Assembly: GCA_021613375.1 (NCBI GenBank)
Contig: CM038705.1
Span: forward strand, 11,174,711-11,238,710
Reading direction: 5' to 3'
DNA from: Megaleporinus macrocephalus
Lineage: Eukaryota > Chordata > Actinopteri > Characiformes > Anostomidae
DNA length: 64,000 nt
Positions 47,236 to 59,239 of this stretch are shown piece after piece. Both the position numbers and the translations under genes were made by a program. Under the pieces are notes generated by a model that had not been told where the DNA came from, did not search any database, and was given only the letters and a program-made list of their open reading frames with translations. Each line of letters starts with the position of its first letter. Within the stretch, counting starts at the first letter, position 1.

Positions 47236-47544
47236 ATTTGGCTTGAAAGAGTCAAAAGTAATCTTTTTCTTCTTATTATTATTCCACACACAACATTTAA
47301 ACACTATCTCCCTCTATAGTTCTCAAGCTACAGACACCAAACTTCACAGGATCATATATCTTATACCCGAATAGTGAGCTTGTGCTTTTCTAAGCGATCC
47401 GACCTCCAGATTCCGAACAGCGCTCCTCGGAAAACTCATTTTTCCCATAGGGAATGAATGGGGCACCGTTCAACAATATTCAACTACTTCAGACACCTAT
47501 AACTAGAACTACATCAGCCTTACAAGCACAGCTCCCATTACACA

Positions 47545-48690
47545 ACACACCATACACAACACACACACACACACACTACACAACACACACACACACACTA
47601 CACAACACACACAACCTACACACCCTACACACACACACACACACACTACACAACACAACACACACTACACACACTACACAACACAACACACACACTACAC
47701 ACACCACACACCCTACACAACACACACACCACACACCCTACACAACACAACACACACACACACCCTACACACACTACACACACACAACCTACACACCCTA
47801 CACAACACACACACCACACAGCATACACAACACACACACTACACACCCTACACAACACAACACACACACACACCCTACACACACTACACAACACACACAA
47901 CCTACACACCCTACACAACACACACACTACACAACACACACACACCCTACACAACACAACACACACTACACACCCTACACACACTACACAACACACACAC
48001 ACTACACAACACACACACCACACACCCTACACAACACATACACACACCACACACCCTACACACACTACACAACACACACAACCTACACACTACACACACC
48101 ACACACCCTACACAACACACACCACACACCCTACACAACACACACACTACACACACCCTACACAACACACACACTACACACACCACACACCCTACACAAC
48201 ACACACCCTACATACCACACCATACACAACACACACACACTACACACCCTACACACACTACACACACCACACACCCTACACAACACACACACCACACACC
48301 CTACACAACACACACACCCTACACACACTACACAACACACACAACCTACACACTACACACACCACACACCCTACACAACACACACCACACACCCTACACA
48401 ACAAACACACTACACACACCCTACACAACACACACCACACACCCTACACAACACACACACTACACACACCACACACCCTACACAACACACACCCTACACA
48501 ACACACACACACTACACAACACACCCTACACAACACACACACTACACAACACAACACACACACACACACCCTACACACTACACACACACCCTACACAACA
48601 CACACACACTACACAACACAACACACACACACTACACACACACCCTACACAACACACACCCTACACAACACACAACACACTACACAACAA
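47545..48690. repeat. CACACCCTACACAACACA low-complexity array
   Basis: Mixtures of ACACACACAC, CTACACAACACA and CACACCCTA words with no fixed unit, about 1.1 kb. The 442-codon open frame across it is an artefact. Confidence 0.95.
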
Positions 48691-50490
48691 CTGATTACAA
48701 AACACACCTTCACTACACACAGACACCACACACACCGATTACAAAACACACCTTCACTACACACAGACACCACACACACTGATTACAAAACACAACTTCA
48801 CTACACACAGACACCACACACACCGATTACAAAACATAACTTGACTACACACAGACACCACACACACTGATTACAAAACACAACTTCACTACACACAGAC
48901 ACCACACACACCGATTACAAAACACACCTTGACTACACAGACACCAAACACACTGATTACAAAACACACCTTGACTACACACAGACACCACACACACCGA
49001 TTACAAAACACACCTTGACTACACACAGACACCACACACACTGATTACAAAACACACCTTGACTACACAGACACCACACACACCGATTACAAAACATACC
49101 TTGACTACACACAGACAGCACACACACCGATTACAAAACACACCTTGACTACACAGACACCACACACACCGATTACAAAACACATCTTGACTACACAGAC
49201 ACCACACACACTGATTACAAAACACACCTTGACTACACACAGACACCACACACACCGATTACAAAACACACCTTGACTACACACAGACACCACACACACC
49301 GATTACAAAACACACCTTGACTACACACAGACACCACACACACTGATTACAAAACACACCTTGACTACACAGACACCACACACACCGATTACAAAACATA
49401 CCTTGACTACACACAGACAGCACACACACCGATTACAAAACACACCTTGACTACACAGACACCACACACACCGATTACAAAACACATCTTGACTACACAG
49501 ACACCACACACACTGATTACAAAACACATCTTGACTACACAGACACCACACACACTGATTACAAAACACACCTTGACTACACACAGACACCACACACACC
49601 GATTACAAAACACACCTTGACTACACACAGACACCACACACACCGATTACAAAACACACCTTGACTACACACAGACACCACACACACCGATTACAAAACA
49701 CACCTTGACTACACACAGACACCACACACACCGATTACAAAAACACACCTTGACTACACGCAGACACCAAACACTGATTACAAAACACATCTTGACTACA
49801 CACAGACACCACACACACACACTACACACCACACACACTGACACACTACACACTGACACACTACACACACACACTACACACCACACACACTGATTACAAA
49901 AAACACCTTGACTACACACAGACACCACACACACTACACACCACACATACTGATTACAAAAAACACCTTCACTACACACACACACACTGATTACAAAACA
50001 CACCTTCACTACACACACACACTGATTACAAAACACACCTTCACTACACACAGACACTGATTACAAAACACACCTTCACTACACAGACACTGATTACAAA
50101 ACACACCTTCACTACACACACACACTGATTACAAAACACACCTTCACTACACACACACACTGATTACAAAACACACCTTCACTACACACAGCCACCACAC
50201 ACACGCTGATTACAAAACACACCTTCACTACACACAGCCACCACACACACACACTGATTACAAAACACACCTTCACTACACACAGCCACCACACACCACA
50301 CACTGATTACAAAACACACCTTCACTACACACACACACTGATTACAAAACACACCTTCACTACACACAGACACTGATTACAAAACACACCTTCACTACAC
50401 ACACACACTGATTACAAAACACACCTTCACTACACACACACACTGATTACAAAACACACCTTCACTACACACAGACACCACACACACTAC
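48690..50490. repeat. ~44-bp minisatellite (GATTACAAAACACACCTT)
   Basis: The unit is GATTACAAAACACACCTTGA then CTACACACAGACACCACACACAC in shortened and full versions, about 45 copies. A ~302-bp higher-order block repeats: the order of variants at 49019-49320 recurs at 49321-49640. It is in flad1 intron 1. Confidence 0.96.
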
Positions 50491-50695
50491 TATCAGTTGG
50501 CTTTTTCAAGCCAACTTCAAAGTTTGTTCTTGAACTTTCTCTCTCTGGTTTATACTGTTAAAGGCCAGATTTTGATGTTTTTGGATCTTACTTTGTCTTC
50601 TCCATTAGTCAGCCTGTCAGCTTCAATACACATTTATACTCGTGCCCCATTTAAGAATGTGTTATAACTGTTTATTAATGACCTAATTGATAAGT

Positions 50696-50875
50696 CAAGT
50701 TTATTTGTATAGCACTTTTTACAACAATGTTGTCTCAAAGCAGCTTAGAACATATATCTCCCAGTGAGCAAGCCAGAGGCAACAGTGGCAAGAAACAACT
50801 CCCTCAACTGGAGGAAGAAACCTTGGGAGGAACCAGACTCACAAGGGGAGACCCATAATAAACCGAAAATAGGGG
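50696..50875 (-). mobile_element. L2-type LINE 3' tail
   Basis: On the minus strand: GTCTGGTTCCTCCCAAGGTT, then TTTCTTGCCACTGTTGCCTC and TGTAAAAAGTGCTATACAAA, then TAAACTTGACTT. This is the same 3' UTR family as 36560-36665 and a frequent fish LINE tail. It is 5'-truncated. Confidence 0.75.
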
Positions 50876-50979
50876 ATAACCGATAATAAACACCTTTAAA
50901 ACTATCCATAAATCCTTCTGAAGCGGTTCCCTGCTTTCTTCTAAGTAGTGAATAAAATGGCTATAGCTGTGTTGTAGAC

Positions 50980-51480
50980 ATGGTGACTCCTGGTTCCATT
51001 CACCACCACTGTAAAGAAACCTGAACTGGTACATGTCTGTACCACAACCCGCTTCACTATACACCACTCTAAATGACTGTGTTTACATGTTAGTGATTAA
51101 ATCATGCAGAAGAATGGGGAAAGAAAATGATGGAATTAGTCTTTAAAGTCCTCTTTTTCTAAATGTATCCAGAATTAAGTGATTGAGATAAACAGAGCTG
51201 TTCAGAGCGGTTTGGTGTGAAATGCTCCGCTCTAGAGAAACCTACTGAATCACAGTAGTGGTGATAGGAACCAGACGTCTGGCGCGTTTAAAGGCAAACT
51301 CCACCGACTTTTCAAAGTTAATGCCTGCTTAAATGGTTAACATGTTAACAGAGTGGATCAGAGAGGTTTGGTGTGAAATGCTCTGCTCTAGAGAAACTTA
51401 CTGAATCAGAAATGTTCACAGTGGTGGTGAATGGAACCAAACATCCACCTTTAAAAGCCCACATGAAGTTACTACATAAA
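50980..51480 (-). repeat. three copies of the GGTTCCATCACCACCACTG dispersed family
   Basis: Copies at about 50990-51060, 51190-51290 and 51355-51455. The last two are about 163 bp apart and run opposite to the 59.2-60.4 kb array. They carry GGTTTGGTGTGAAATGCTC, CTCTAGAGAAAC and GTGGTGAATGGAACCA. Confidence 0.75.
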
Positions 51481-51895
51481 GTGATAATGTTAATAATGTT
51501 TTGCTCTAATACATACTTTAATCTATTTATTGAGTCTATTTGTGGTGATGGGATACATGAAGGATGCTTTAAGGCAAACTAGTTCTCTAGAAAACGTTTT
51601 TTTTCCCAGATAGATCACTAATTTTTTTTACTATTATCTCAGAAGACACGCATAAGTTCACTGGTTCCCTGTTTCGATAGTTTGATTGTTCCTATTTCGA
51701 TATTCGTGTTACAGAGATTGTGAACTCTGGTTCCATTAAGCACCACTGTAAAGAGATCTGAACTGGTAGGTTTCTTTAATGAACCATTCACATCAAAACA
51801 ATCTTAAACGGCTCTGATTATATCCCAACGACTGGTTTACTCAGAAAAATGTGAAGAATCGATTAAACACCGGCTTTACATGCTGGTGCTCTTAC

Positions 51896-52140
51896 CTTGT
51901 CAATGAATGATCACCTCTAAGTTAACTCGCTACTACAGTATCGTGTTTACAACAGCACATGGATCACGAAGGCTGTGCCGGGCGCTGGAGGAGGAGGGCG
52001 TTAGTCAATTCAGCTGTAAAAGGTTTAAATCTCACCACAGCGCCGAAGTAAAGCATTTAAACTGCGATACAAACTACACTAGCTTGTCCTCCTCTGCGAA
52101 CCGCTCCGCAAAAACAAACTCCGGCTGAGGAGTGAGGGAG
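51896..52140 (-). other. flad1: probable flad1 non-coding first exon
   Basis: A strong minus-strand donor (ACAAG then gtaagag) ends at 51896, behind a CpG-containing region. No other coding use is seen. The transcription start is a guess (52.1-52.2 kb). A 12-codon upstream ORF starts at 51960. Splicing to the acceptor at 46051 would put the 5' UTR of flad1 together. Confidence 0.55.
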
Positions 52141-52335
52141 AAAACTTGACTGTCACCTACACCGCCGCTGTCATCCAATCGAATTGAGACACGGCCGGAC
52201 GTGGCGTTACGTAACACAGAACAAACCAATGGGCTTAAAGGAGGGCGGGGCAACGAGGACCAAGGCGGAAATCCAGCCTTGCTTCACGTGGTTTCGGGGC
52301 TACGTTCCAATTGGCGTGGATGCTCCCTTCTTGTG
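52140..52335 (-). promoter_or_regulatory. flad1: flad1 promoter region, CpG-rich
   Basis: Several CpGs in a short window, a GC box (GAGGGCGGGGC near 52240), CCAAT boxes in both directions (ATCCAATCGAATTG near 52175, AACCAATGGGC near 52225, CCAATTGGC near 52307), CACGTG near 52286 and GTTACGTAAC near 52206. There is no TATA box. It may be bidirectional. Confidence 0.6.
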
Positions 52336-52339
52336 CTAG

Positions 52340-52740
52340 TACACAGTATGTGCTGTCCGCTAGTATAGTATATAATCAGATAATTAGATAATGCTGAAGT
52401 TTGTTCACACCAGCGTTTTTATTTGAGGTCAGAGTTATTTAAATAGTGTTGGTCTTTTCTTTCCCTGCTAGAAAAAAAATAGTCTGGGCATCTAAGCCCA
52501 AAGTTGATGGCTGTCCAATAGGAATGTCCCTCAGCTCTTCTCCTATTGGGCAGACGTGACTTTTGACCTATGTGGCTAAACTGAGAAACCCTGCTTTGCT
52601 GGGGGGCTTGACTGTTAAAGATAGTCAACCCCCCTCAGCACGCTGAGAATGCTTTGGCTGAGCACTAATGGTTTTCAGCCAAAATGCACTACAGAACGCC
52701 ACAGGAGGTCTTTCCTATCAGACTTTATAACTCCTTCCTT
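52340..52740. other. intergenic, no recognised gene
   Basis: No feature recognised apart from low-copy sequence between the promoter and the LINE 3' UTR. Confidence 0.4.
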
Positions 52741-52744
52741 AACG

Positions 52745-55700
52745 TACGACACCTCTCACATGTACAGTAATAACAATAGAACAATAATTTAATTATGTGT
52801 GCAACAACTCAAATGTGCAATAACTTTCCTACCTCTAAACTCTTACTGCTGTATACAGTATATCTGTACTTATTATTATAGCCACAGTCACTTTATATTT
52901 TATTATTCTATTGTATTATAAGACTGTATATATGTACCACAGTCACTTTATATTTTATTCTTCTATTGTATTATAAGACTTTATATATGTGCCATAGTTA
53001 CTTTATATTTTATTCTTCTATTGTATTATAAGACTGTATATATGTGCCACAGTCACTTTATATTTTATTCTTCTATTGTATTATAAGACTTATATATGTG
53101 CCACAGTCACTTTATATTTTATTCTTCTATTGTATTATAAGACTGTATATATGTGCCACAGTCACTTTATATTTTATTTTTCTATTGTATTATAAGACTG
53201 TATATATGTGCCACAGTTCCTTTATATTTTATTCTTCTATTGTATTATAAGACTGTATATATGTGCCACAGTCACTTTATATTTTATTATTCTATTGTAT
53301 TATAAGACTTATATATGTGCCACAGTCACTTTATATTTATTCTTCTATTGTATTATAAGACTTATATATGTGCCACAGTCACTTTATATTTTATTCTTCT
53401 ATTGTATTATATAACTTTATATGTGCCACAGTCACTTTATATTTTATTCTTCTATTGTATTATATAACTTTATATGTGCCACAGTCACTTTATATTTTAT
53501 TCTTCTATTGTATTATAAGACTGTATATATGTGCCACAGTCACTTTATATTTTATTCTTCTATTGTATTATAAGACTTTATATATGTGCCACAGTCACTT
53601 TATATTTTATTCTTCTATTGTATTATATAACTTTATATGTGCCACAGTCACTTTATATTTTATTCTTCTATTGTATTATATAACTTTATATGTGCCACAG
53701 TCACTTTATATTTTATTCTTCTATTGTATTATAAGACTGTATATATGTGCCACAGTCACTTTATATTTTATTCTTCTATTGTATTATAAGACTTATATAT
53801 GTGCCACAGTCACTTTATATTTTATTCTTGTATTGTATTATAAGACTTTATATATGTGCCACAGTCACTTTATATTTTATTCTTCTATTGTATTATAAGA
53901 CTTATATATGTGCCACAGTCACTTTATATTTTATTCTTCTATTGTATTATAAGACTGTATATATGTGCCACAGTCACTTTATATTTTATTCTTCTATTGT
54001 ATTATAAGACTTATATATGTGCCACAGTCACTTTATATTTTATTCTTCTATTGTATTATAAGACTGTATATATGTGCCACAGTCACTTTATATTTTATTC
54101 TTCTATTGTATTATAAGACTTATATATGTGCCACAGTCACTTTATATTTTATTCTTCTATTGTATTATAAGACTGTATATATGTGCCACAGTCACTTTAT
54201 ATTTTATTCTTCTATTGTATTATAAGACTTATATATGTGCCACAGTCACTTTATATTTTATTCTTCTATTGTATTATAAGACTTTATATATGTGCCACAG
54301 TCACTTTATATTTATTCTTCTATTGTATTATAAGACTGTATATATGTGCCACAGTCACTTTATATTTTATTCTTCTATTGTATTATAAGACTTATATATG
54401 TGCCACAGTCACTTTATATTTTATTCTTCTATTGTATTATAAGACTGTATATATGTGCCACAGTCACTTTATATTTTATTCTTCTATTGTATTATAAGAC
54501 TTATATATGTGCCACAGTCACTTTATATTTTATTCTTCTATTGTATTATAAGACTGTATATATGTGCCACAGTCACTTTATATTTTATTCTTCTATTGTA
54601 TTATAAGACTTATATATGTGCCACAGTCACTTTATATTTTATTCTTCTATTGTATTATAAGACTTTATATATGTGCCACAGTCACTTTATATTTTATTCT
54701 TCTATTGTATTATAAAACTTTATATATGTGCCACAGTCACTTTATATTTTATTCTTCTATTGTATTATATAACTTTATATGTGCCACAGTCACTTTATAT
54801 TTTATTCTTCTATTGTATTATAAGACTTATATATGTGCCACAGTCACTTTATATTTTATTCTTCTATTGTATTATAAGACTTTATATATGTGCCACAGTC
54901 ACTTTATATTTTATTCTTCTATTGTATTATAAGACTTATATATGTGCCACAGTTACTTTATATTTTATTCTTCTATTGTATTATAAGACTGTATATATGT
55001 GCCACAGTCACTTTATATTTTATTCTTCTATTGTATTATAAGACTTATATATGTGCCACAGTCACTTTATATTTTATTCTTCTATTATATTATAAGACTT
55101 TATATATGTGCCACAGTCACTTTATATTTATTCTTCTATTGTATTATATAACTTTTATATGTGCCACGGTCACTTTATATTTTATTCTTCTATTGTATTA
55201 TAAGACTTATATATGTGCCACAGTCACTTTATATTTTATTCTTCTATTGTATTATAAGACTGTATATATGTGCCACAGTCACTTTATATTTTATTCTTCT
55301 ATTGTATTATAAGACTTATATATGTGCCACAGTCACTTTATATTTTATTCTTCTATTGTATTATAAGACTGTATATATGTGCCACAGTCACTTTATATTT
55401 TATTCTTCTATTGTATTATAAGACTGTATATATGTGCCACAGTCACTTTATATTTTATTCTTCTATTGTATTATAAGACTGTATATATGTGCCACAGTTA
55501 CTTTATATTTTATTCTTCTATTGTATTATAAGACTGTATATATGTGCCACAGTCACTTTATATTTTATTCTTCTATTGTATTATAAGACTTATATATGTG
55601 CCACAGTCACTTTATATTTTATTCTTCTATTGTATTATAAGACTGTATATATGTGCCACAGTCACTTTATATTTTATTCTTCTATTGTATTATAAGACTG

Positions 55701-56175
55701 TATATATGTGCCACAGTCACTTTATATTTTATTCTTATATTGTATTATAAGACTGTATATATGTGCCACAGTTACTTTATATTTTATTCTTCTATTGTAT
55801 TATAAGACTTATATATGTGCCACAGTCACTTTATATTTTATTCTTCTATTGTATTATATAACTTTATATGTGCCACAGTCACTTTATATTTTATTATTCT
55901 ATTGTATTATAAGACTTATATATGTGCCACAGTCACTTTATATTTTATTATTCTATTGTATTATAAGACTTTATATATGTGCCACAGTCACTTTATATTT
56001 TATTCTTCTATTGTATTATAAGACTGTATATATGTGTACATATTGCAAATTTCTTTTTTGTCGTAGATTATTATTAGAATGTTTATTCTTCTACATAACT
56101 GGCGGCAGCTACTGTAATAACTGCAATTTCCCCCTAGGATCAATAAAGTATTTCTGATTCTGATTCTGATTCTGT
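52745..56175 (+). mobile_element. LINE 3' UTR expanded by a minisatellite
   Basis: Before the array lie TGTGCAACAACTCAAATGTG and TGCAATAACTTTCCTACCTC. After it come GTACATATTGCAAATTTC, TTTCCCCCTAGGATCAATAA and AGTATTTCTGATTCTGATTC. These are the left and right parts of one fish LINE 3' UTR ending in its (CTGATT)n tail. The 3.1-kb array lies between. No ORF remains. Confidence 0.65.
52885..56035. repeat. 55/54-bp minisatellite, about 57 copies, with a 109-bp dimer register
   Basis: The unit is CACTTTATATTTTATTCTTC, then TATTGTATTATAAGACTGTA and TATATGTGCCACAGT. Versions with GACTGTATATATGTG (55 bp) alternate with GACTTATATATGTG (54 bp), so many stretches repeat every 109 bp. Open frames are artefacts. 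Confidence 0.98.
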
Positions 56176-56689
56176 TTTATGTCAAGCATAAATACTGCAT
56201 GTTCACATGTTTATTAAAGTCCCACGTGCCACATTTGTTGTACCTGTTTGTTGTGGACTAGACTAAGTAGTGAATTGTAACCATGTTTAGCTATTACGTT
56301 GGGGTCCTTTATTTTCTGTTTTCCATAAAAGGGGTCCTTTAAGTTACATGAAAATGAGCCAAAATAGGAGACATTGGCAATCCCTAGTGGAAAAGCTGTG
56401 CTATTGCAGCCAGTGACTTTTTCTAGCAATAACATAGCTGGTGCATCCTGCCTCGGGGAAGGACTAATGTTTTTTTGGCTCAGACTGGTTTTGTTGCAGA
56501 CCCACCAGGAGTGAATAAATGTCACTGGTAGTCAAAAAACTGGTGTACATATTGTCGCCGTCCAAAGAATAATAATTATTTTTAAAAAAAGGAACAGGAG
56601 AGGCTGTACTTTAATGTAACTTAATGGAATCAGATTTTTACAAGCTATTTTGGAACATTATTTTTTTATTATTGGAGCAAATAAAAATC

Positions 56690-57000
56690 AACAAAAATTT
56701 GCGGCACAGCAAGACGATCCCGGTTTAATTCCCGGTGCAGGCTGTTCTGTGTGTAGTGTGCATGTTCTAACTGTGCTCGAGTGGGTTTCCTCCGGGTCCC
56801 ACAGTCCAAACACATGCATGTTAGGTTCATCGGTCACTCTAAACTGCCCATAGGTGAGCGTGTGTTGGCCATGCGATGGACTGGCGATCTGTCCATGGTG
56901 TACCCTGCCTTCGCCCAATGACGCTGGGATTGGCTCCAGCCCCCCTGTAACCCCTGTAACTAGCGAGATAAAGCAGAAAAGGATGGATGGACGGCAGTTT
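56690..57000 (+). mobile_element. tRNA-headed SINE-like repeat
   Basis: CCCGGTTTAATTCCCGGTGC near 56718 is box-B-like. Then come GTGGGTTTCCTCCGGGTCCC, ACAGTCCAAACACATGCATG, CACTCTAAACTGCCCATAGG and GGGATTGGCTCCAGCCCCCC, ending in AAAGGATGGATGGAC. Order and ending match a very common fish repeat. Confidence 0.75.
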
Positions 57001-57379
57001 TTCTTTGGACAGCAACAATATTCTATTTTTATCAAATTTCTATTCCCATTATTAGCCGTATAATATGTATCTTGTGTTATTAGTGCAACATCAGCGTCAC
57101 AACTGCCCAAACACAACCAACCTCAGCCAACAACTTCCAAAACATCATAACAATGAGAACGTGTGTCAAACTTTCTTTTCTTTCATTTTTACATTATGCT
57201 TCTGTCCTCCTTCCATGAACACTATTCTGCTTCAGTGTTTTTCTAATAGTCAACACATGTAGACCTTCTGTAGCCGTTTAGTTGTTAACCCTGAGTTCTT
57301 TCTCATCTCTTTCAGAAATGCCATCATGTCATATCTCCTTGTCGACTTAGACTTTAAGTTACTAAGGTAACAAGTTAAA

Positions 57380-58260
57380 TATTCTTCTGAGTCATTCATT
57401 CTCTGATCCACTCATTCTCTGTAGTGACCTTAACCTTCTATCAGACAAGCTGCAGTCATCCTGCCTCACACCACTGCTCTCATTCAACAACCTCACCCTC
57501 AACCAGCTTCTCCAACACACAGAGCGGGCAACATTCTGCACCTGATCTCTGATCTTCAGCAGACTTTCTCCTATGCTGGATATCACAGTAAGCCCCCCAG
57601 CCCACCTTCACTGCTCAGATCACCTCTTTCTATCTCTCACTCTCTCCCTAGTGCAAGACCTCCTGCTGTGATACGGGATGACCAGTTATGGTTCTCTGCT
57701 CACTCAGATCCGAGCCCCTCTTTCTCAGGAGGCCACCCAGGTACAAGTCCACTCTCCTTTAATTTCAAGGCTTGCGGCATTACTGCAGCTCGCTCCTGGC
57801 TGGTCTTGGTCCTATGTGGGCACAAGGCCTTTGCAACTGATCCAGGTTGCGGCAGCACATCTTCTAAAGTTCACTCACGTCACTCCTCGGCTGCGCTCCC
57901 TTCACCGGCTTCCTGTAGCTGCTTGCATCATATTTAAAACTCTATTACTTGAATGGGCCAGGCCTTCCTTCATTACTAGGGCTGCACCTAACGATTCATT
58001 TCTTAATTGATTAATCTAACATTCCTTTTTTCCATTAGTCGATTAATCTAATGACTAATTTTTAGATTACTCTAATGTGAGTGTGTTAGGAATTAAGTTT
58101 CTAACACACCCTTACATCAGTAGGCAAGAGGTGATCTGTACCCTGAGCCCCTCAAGCTTCACGTACCGCTTAGCTTGGCCTGCCGTCCTTCAAGATGCAT
58201 GCAAGTCTAACGTCAAGACTCTTCTCGGTCCTGAAAGCTCTGTCATAAAAGGTTTCTACA
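57380..58260 (+). pseudogene. L2-type LINE ORF2 remnant
   Basis: At about 57600-57660 the plus strand reads a SDHLFLSLTLSLVQD-like segment (LINE endonuclease end). At 57840-57950 it reads QVAAAHLLKFTHVTPRLRSL then HRLPVAACIIFKTLLLEW, a conserved segment near the end of L2-type reverse transcriptases. From 58130 a C-terminal piece (SSFTYRLAWPAVLQDACKSN) follows. It has frameshifts and a hAT-like insertion between the last two parts. Confidence 0.7.
57976..58078. mobile_element. hAT-like fragment inserted in the LINE remnant
   Basis: It starts TAGGGCTGCACCTAACGATT, then has TTAATTGATTAATCTAACA and TTAGTCGATTAATCTAATGA. This is a hAT-type start with ATTAATC motifs. The other end is not clear. 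Confidence 0.5.
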
Positions 58261-58264
58261 TCAA

Positions 58265-59017
58265 CACATGGTTCTGTTTCTTGAGAAGAACAGATTGGTC
58301 AGTACTCAGGCTTTGTGTACTGTATTTATTTAAAGGGCAAAGCACCTGTGAACCCCCTCATCCAATCTCATCCCCTTAATTTAACACCTTAACACCTGCA
58401 AGTTAGCTCGTAGAGAAGTCATTAACACAGACGCTTTACTCTTTCAGGCAGGCATTGCGGATGTTCCTCAACGTGCTGAAGAAATAGATGGGAATTGTTT
58501 GTTTAGTTAGATTGTGTTTGTCTATAATTGTGACTCAGATAACAATCAGACTGCATTTTATTTGTAATCAGTACAGAAATTCAGGGAATTCTCCAGAGTT
58601 CATTTAATTTGGCTTGCAGCTGGAGTTTCCTTCTGCCTTCACTAGCTAACCAATAAATAAACAACTGAATAAAAACATTTCAGAACAGCCCACCCTTAAA
58701 ACTCCACACCTCTACCCCTTCCTCTTTTAAGATACATCATCAGAAAGTGTTTTTTCTGGTCTTTAAACCTGAAATTCTCCCTCTAGGGACGACTACAGCA
58801 CCGCTGTACTATGCAGGTAGGCATGTTTAGCACAGATGCTTGCATTTTTTTATTCTCACCAGTCTAACTTTACTGCTCAGTTTATAGAGTAGCTCCCTGA
58901 ACTACCTACACCTTCCTAAAACATGTATGTTACGTTGTGATTAACCTTTAAATGAATATATAACAGAACTTTCTAATAATATCAATTATTAATAGCAAAT
59001 ATTAATATCAAATATGA

Positions 59018-59052
<35 letters not shown>

Positions 59053-59235
59053 TCTTAAGGGCAAATACACCAACAACTTTTCTAGATAATTTAACCACTG
59101 AGATGTGAACAAAAGGTTAAATGGGGAATGTTGCATTGCAGAGAGTCTTACTGATTTGTTTACAGTGGTGGTCAATGGAACCAGGGGTCACTATTTCTAC
59201 AACACAAATGTAACCATTTTATTTATGATCTAAAA
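58265..59235. other. intergenic, no recognised gene
   Basis: A short (TA)n lies at 59023-59050. One GTGGTGGTCAATGGAACCAG copy of the dispersed family is at 59166-59185. Otherwise unassigned. Confidence 0.4.
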
Positions 59236-59239
59236 CTTT

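Larger units (their letters stand above)
47238..50515. mobile_element. DNA-element ends flanking a 3-kb tandem array
   Basis: TTTGGCTTGAAAGAGTC at 47238 and GGCTTTTTCAAGCCAACTTC at about 50500-50519 are inverted relatives. The right end is itself a small hairpin (GTTGGCTTTTTCAAGCCAAC). The left 300 bp (CTCAAGCTACAGACACCAAA, then CATAGGGAATGAATGGGGCA) is unique. The rest is tandem repeat. Superfamily not assigned. Confidence 0.5.

Noticed and set aside
47545..48690. Interstitial telomeric repeat (CCCTAC words)
   Set aside because: The vertebrate telomere unit CCCTAA does not occur in series here.
47454..48782. 442-codon His/Thr-rich frame
   Set aside because: Translation of CA-rich simple sequence; no start or splice context.
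52885..56035. CRISPR-like array of ~55-bp repeats
   Set aside because: Units are contiguous with no unique spacers, and the genome is a vertebrate.
53044..56157. Many overlapping YILFFYCIIRL-type frames that look like membrane peptides
   Set aside because: Translations of the AT-rich 55/54-bp minisatellite.
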